Source of the DNA: Priapulus caudatus
Taxonomy: Eukaryota > Priapulida > Priapulimorpha > Priapulimorphida > Priapulidae
Assembly (NCBI RefSeq): GCF_000485595.1
Contig: NW_014578035.1
Span: 3,654-34,794, forward strand
Direction: 5' to 3'
Length of the DNA: 31,141 bases
Shown here piece after piece: positions 29,959-31,141 of this stretch (its first letter is position 1; every line of letters begins with the position of its first letter). The notes under the pieces are model-generated. The model searched no databases and was not told the origin of the DNA. It was given only the letters and a program-made list of their open reading frames with translations. The translations under genes and the position numbers were made by a program.

Positions 29959-30158
29959 CATCACTGAGCTCTTCTTGTCGCGGCTGCGTTGTTGCTCCTT
30001 CAGGCGGCGTGCAGAACTCTCCTCCTCTCTCCGCGGACGAGACGACGCACTCTCCTTACTGCTGCAACGACTCGAGCTGTTACACTTGCGTTTCCGCGGG
30101 CGACTGGGGCTTAGGCGACTACTTGGCGATGATGCCAAACCCATAGTATCCCCACGAA
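29959..30158 (-). CDS. TONSL: TONSL, probable Arg/Ser-rich exon
   Basis: Reads MGLASSPSSRLSPSRPRKRK, then CNSSSRCSSKESASSRPRRE and EESSARRLKEQQRSRDKKSS, ending VM at donor ATG/GTGAGT. The suggested acceptor is CCCAAACGAAG at 30159-30160, which gives an entry phase of 1 and 200 nt, but it is weak and the true 5' boundary is uncertain. It is a basic, disordered, nuclear-type segment. It could also be the first exon of a separate gene, starting at the ATG near 30144. Confidence 0.5.
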
Positions 30159-30958
30159 CTTCGTTTGGGAGATACAATAATATGATTTAAGGAGCGTAAA
30201 CCTTGTTCAACAAACATTTGCCTTTGCAATTGAACTGTGCAACTGTAGCCTCACATCCACAATAGCAAAAGCAGTTCAGTCCTTTGTTAACAGTCAACAA
30301 ATCCATGTTTAACCCAAAAGGTTATCCGACACTTACTCTTCGCATGTCAGCGGAAAGTACATTTTATGGTCCTTTCAATAAAGCCATAAAAATGGTTGGT
30401 CACCGCTGAAACAAAAACGTTTTTCAATCGCTCCGTCAGACAATGTCCTCAGAAAATGTCTAAAATGTGCCCTGTGCCTCATTGACCTTTGACCTGTGAC
30501 CTCCAATTTCGGCACAGTGATGGCTTTTCCTACCATGATGCTATACACCGACTATCACAAGCCTAGGTTGAGCCGTTTAGATTTGTTCCGCAATTCTGCA
30601 TTTCCTCCCTATACCTTAAGTTAAGGAGGGAATGTTCCCCCTTCTTTTACACCTCTTGACCGTTGACCTTTGACCCCCCAGCTTCAACATCCCAACTCGT
30701 TTTCGGATTACCCCCCCACGTCCCGAATATCGTGACCATACGTCAAGCTGTTTAGATTTGTGCCCAACTGTTGACGGACGCACGCACGCACGATCATGCG
30801 ATTCTACAAAGCTGCATCTGACTACGTCAGATGAGCTAAAAACAAGTGAACATGCAAGCATCTCTACGGGACAGACTACTGGCCACAGTGCATGTACCGC
30901 TTTCAATGAGAAACAAGAGAAAACGTGAAGAAGAGAACATTCTCTATAATCACGATTC
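30159..30958. other. Non-coding stretch, no TONSL exon recognised
   Basis: I see no ankyrin or TPR exon here. GACCTTTGACC-type phrases recur (30483-30500 and 30656-30675). An ACCTTAAGTTAAGG palindrome lies at 30613-30626. The minus-strand open frame at 30616-30984 has no family resemblance. Confidence 0.5.
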
Positions 30959-31070
30959 CGATCGGCCCCGGTAGTCGAGGGCAACGCGTAAACAAATCAC
31001 GGCAGTTTATGACGCGTCCCGCCTGCAGCCAATCGCGCTCTGCGGCGCCCTCGACTACCGGGGCCGATCG
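30959..31070. repeat. 24-bp perfect inverted repeat, MITE-like hairpin
   Basis: CGATCGGCCCCGGTAGTCGA + GGGC (30959-30982) is repeated as a perfect complement at 31047-31070. Inside, ACGCGTAAAC and GTTTATGACGCGT form a second, imperfect inner pair. The arms are GC-rich. No target duplication is seen. Confidence 0.8.
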
Positions 31071-31141
31071 GGGGACTACGGCGCGACTTCTGAGTTTGAA
31101 GTCACATTACAAAGCAAGGTGGCACTTCTCGGACACGGTAG

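Noticed and set aside
30616-30984. 122-codon minus-strand frame as an upstream TONSL exon
   Set aside because: No ankyrin or TPR pattern and no convincing splice sites.

Overview
This window comes from an animal nuclear genome, most likely a bilaterian invertebrate. The evidence is split genes with GT/GC-AG introns, two recognisable metazoan genes, very long CT/GA microsatellites and many DNA-transposon relics. No bacterial operon, rRNA or tRNA gene is visible. Copies of the same repeat often differ by 1-2 base indels, and 10 Ns lie at 10620-10629, so some frameshifts may be assembly noise. I do not name a species.

Left third (about 2.4-11.1 kb). The 3' end of an UNC5-family netrin receptor gene lies on the + strand. 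A linker exon (6709-6824) and two death-domain exons (7288-7389 and 7543-7714) join in phase and read to a stop codon. Upstream are two decayed tandem copies of the same exon block and several fragments of the linker exon, all embedded in CT tracts. The intron before the last exon has no AG at its 3' end; homology and phase place the junction after TG. Downstream, a duplicated GA/AT/3'-flank block brackets a 1.1 kb minisatellite of GGTACC-centred units whose orientation flips halfway.

Middle (11-22 kb). This part is gene-poor and repeat-rich. It holds an unrecognised terminal exon on + (12140-12311), nested long-inverted-repeat elements (about 13.1-15.0 kb), a 1.1 kb direct duplication (14.6-15.8 and 20.0-21.2 kb), an inverted repeat (15.6-16.4 kb), a 45-bp minisatellite (16.7-18.1 kb), a MITE (18.3-18.7 kb), an unrecognised minus-strand exon cut off by the duplicated element (19.7-19.9 kb), and small near-perfect palindromes.

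Right third (22.3-30.2 kb). Six phase-compatible minus-strand exons belong to TONSL (Tonsoku-like), a replication-fork repair factor. They run from the charged linker (30.16 kb) through the ubiquitin-like region to the first half of the C-terminal leucine-rich repeats (22.30 kb). The TPR and ankyrin exons should lie beyond the right edge. The last LRR exons were not found. Two successive introns are best explained as GC-AG introns. The largest intron carries a HARBI1-like transposase relic without its catalytic middle, a retrotransposon-like 3' tail and GGGGCGTAAATCC-type inverted repeats. Another intron carries a 35-bp minisatellite.

UNC5 (axon guidance and dependence receptor) and TONSL (genome maintenance) have no evident functional link. 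The window looks like two ordinary genes separated by rapidly turning-over repeats. The most interesting signals are the non-canonical splice sites, the tandem exon decay at UNC5, and the fold-back elements with clear target duplications.
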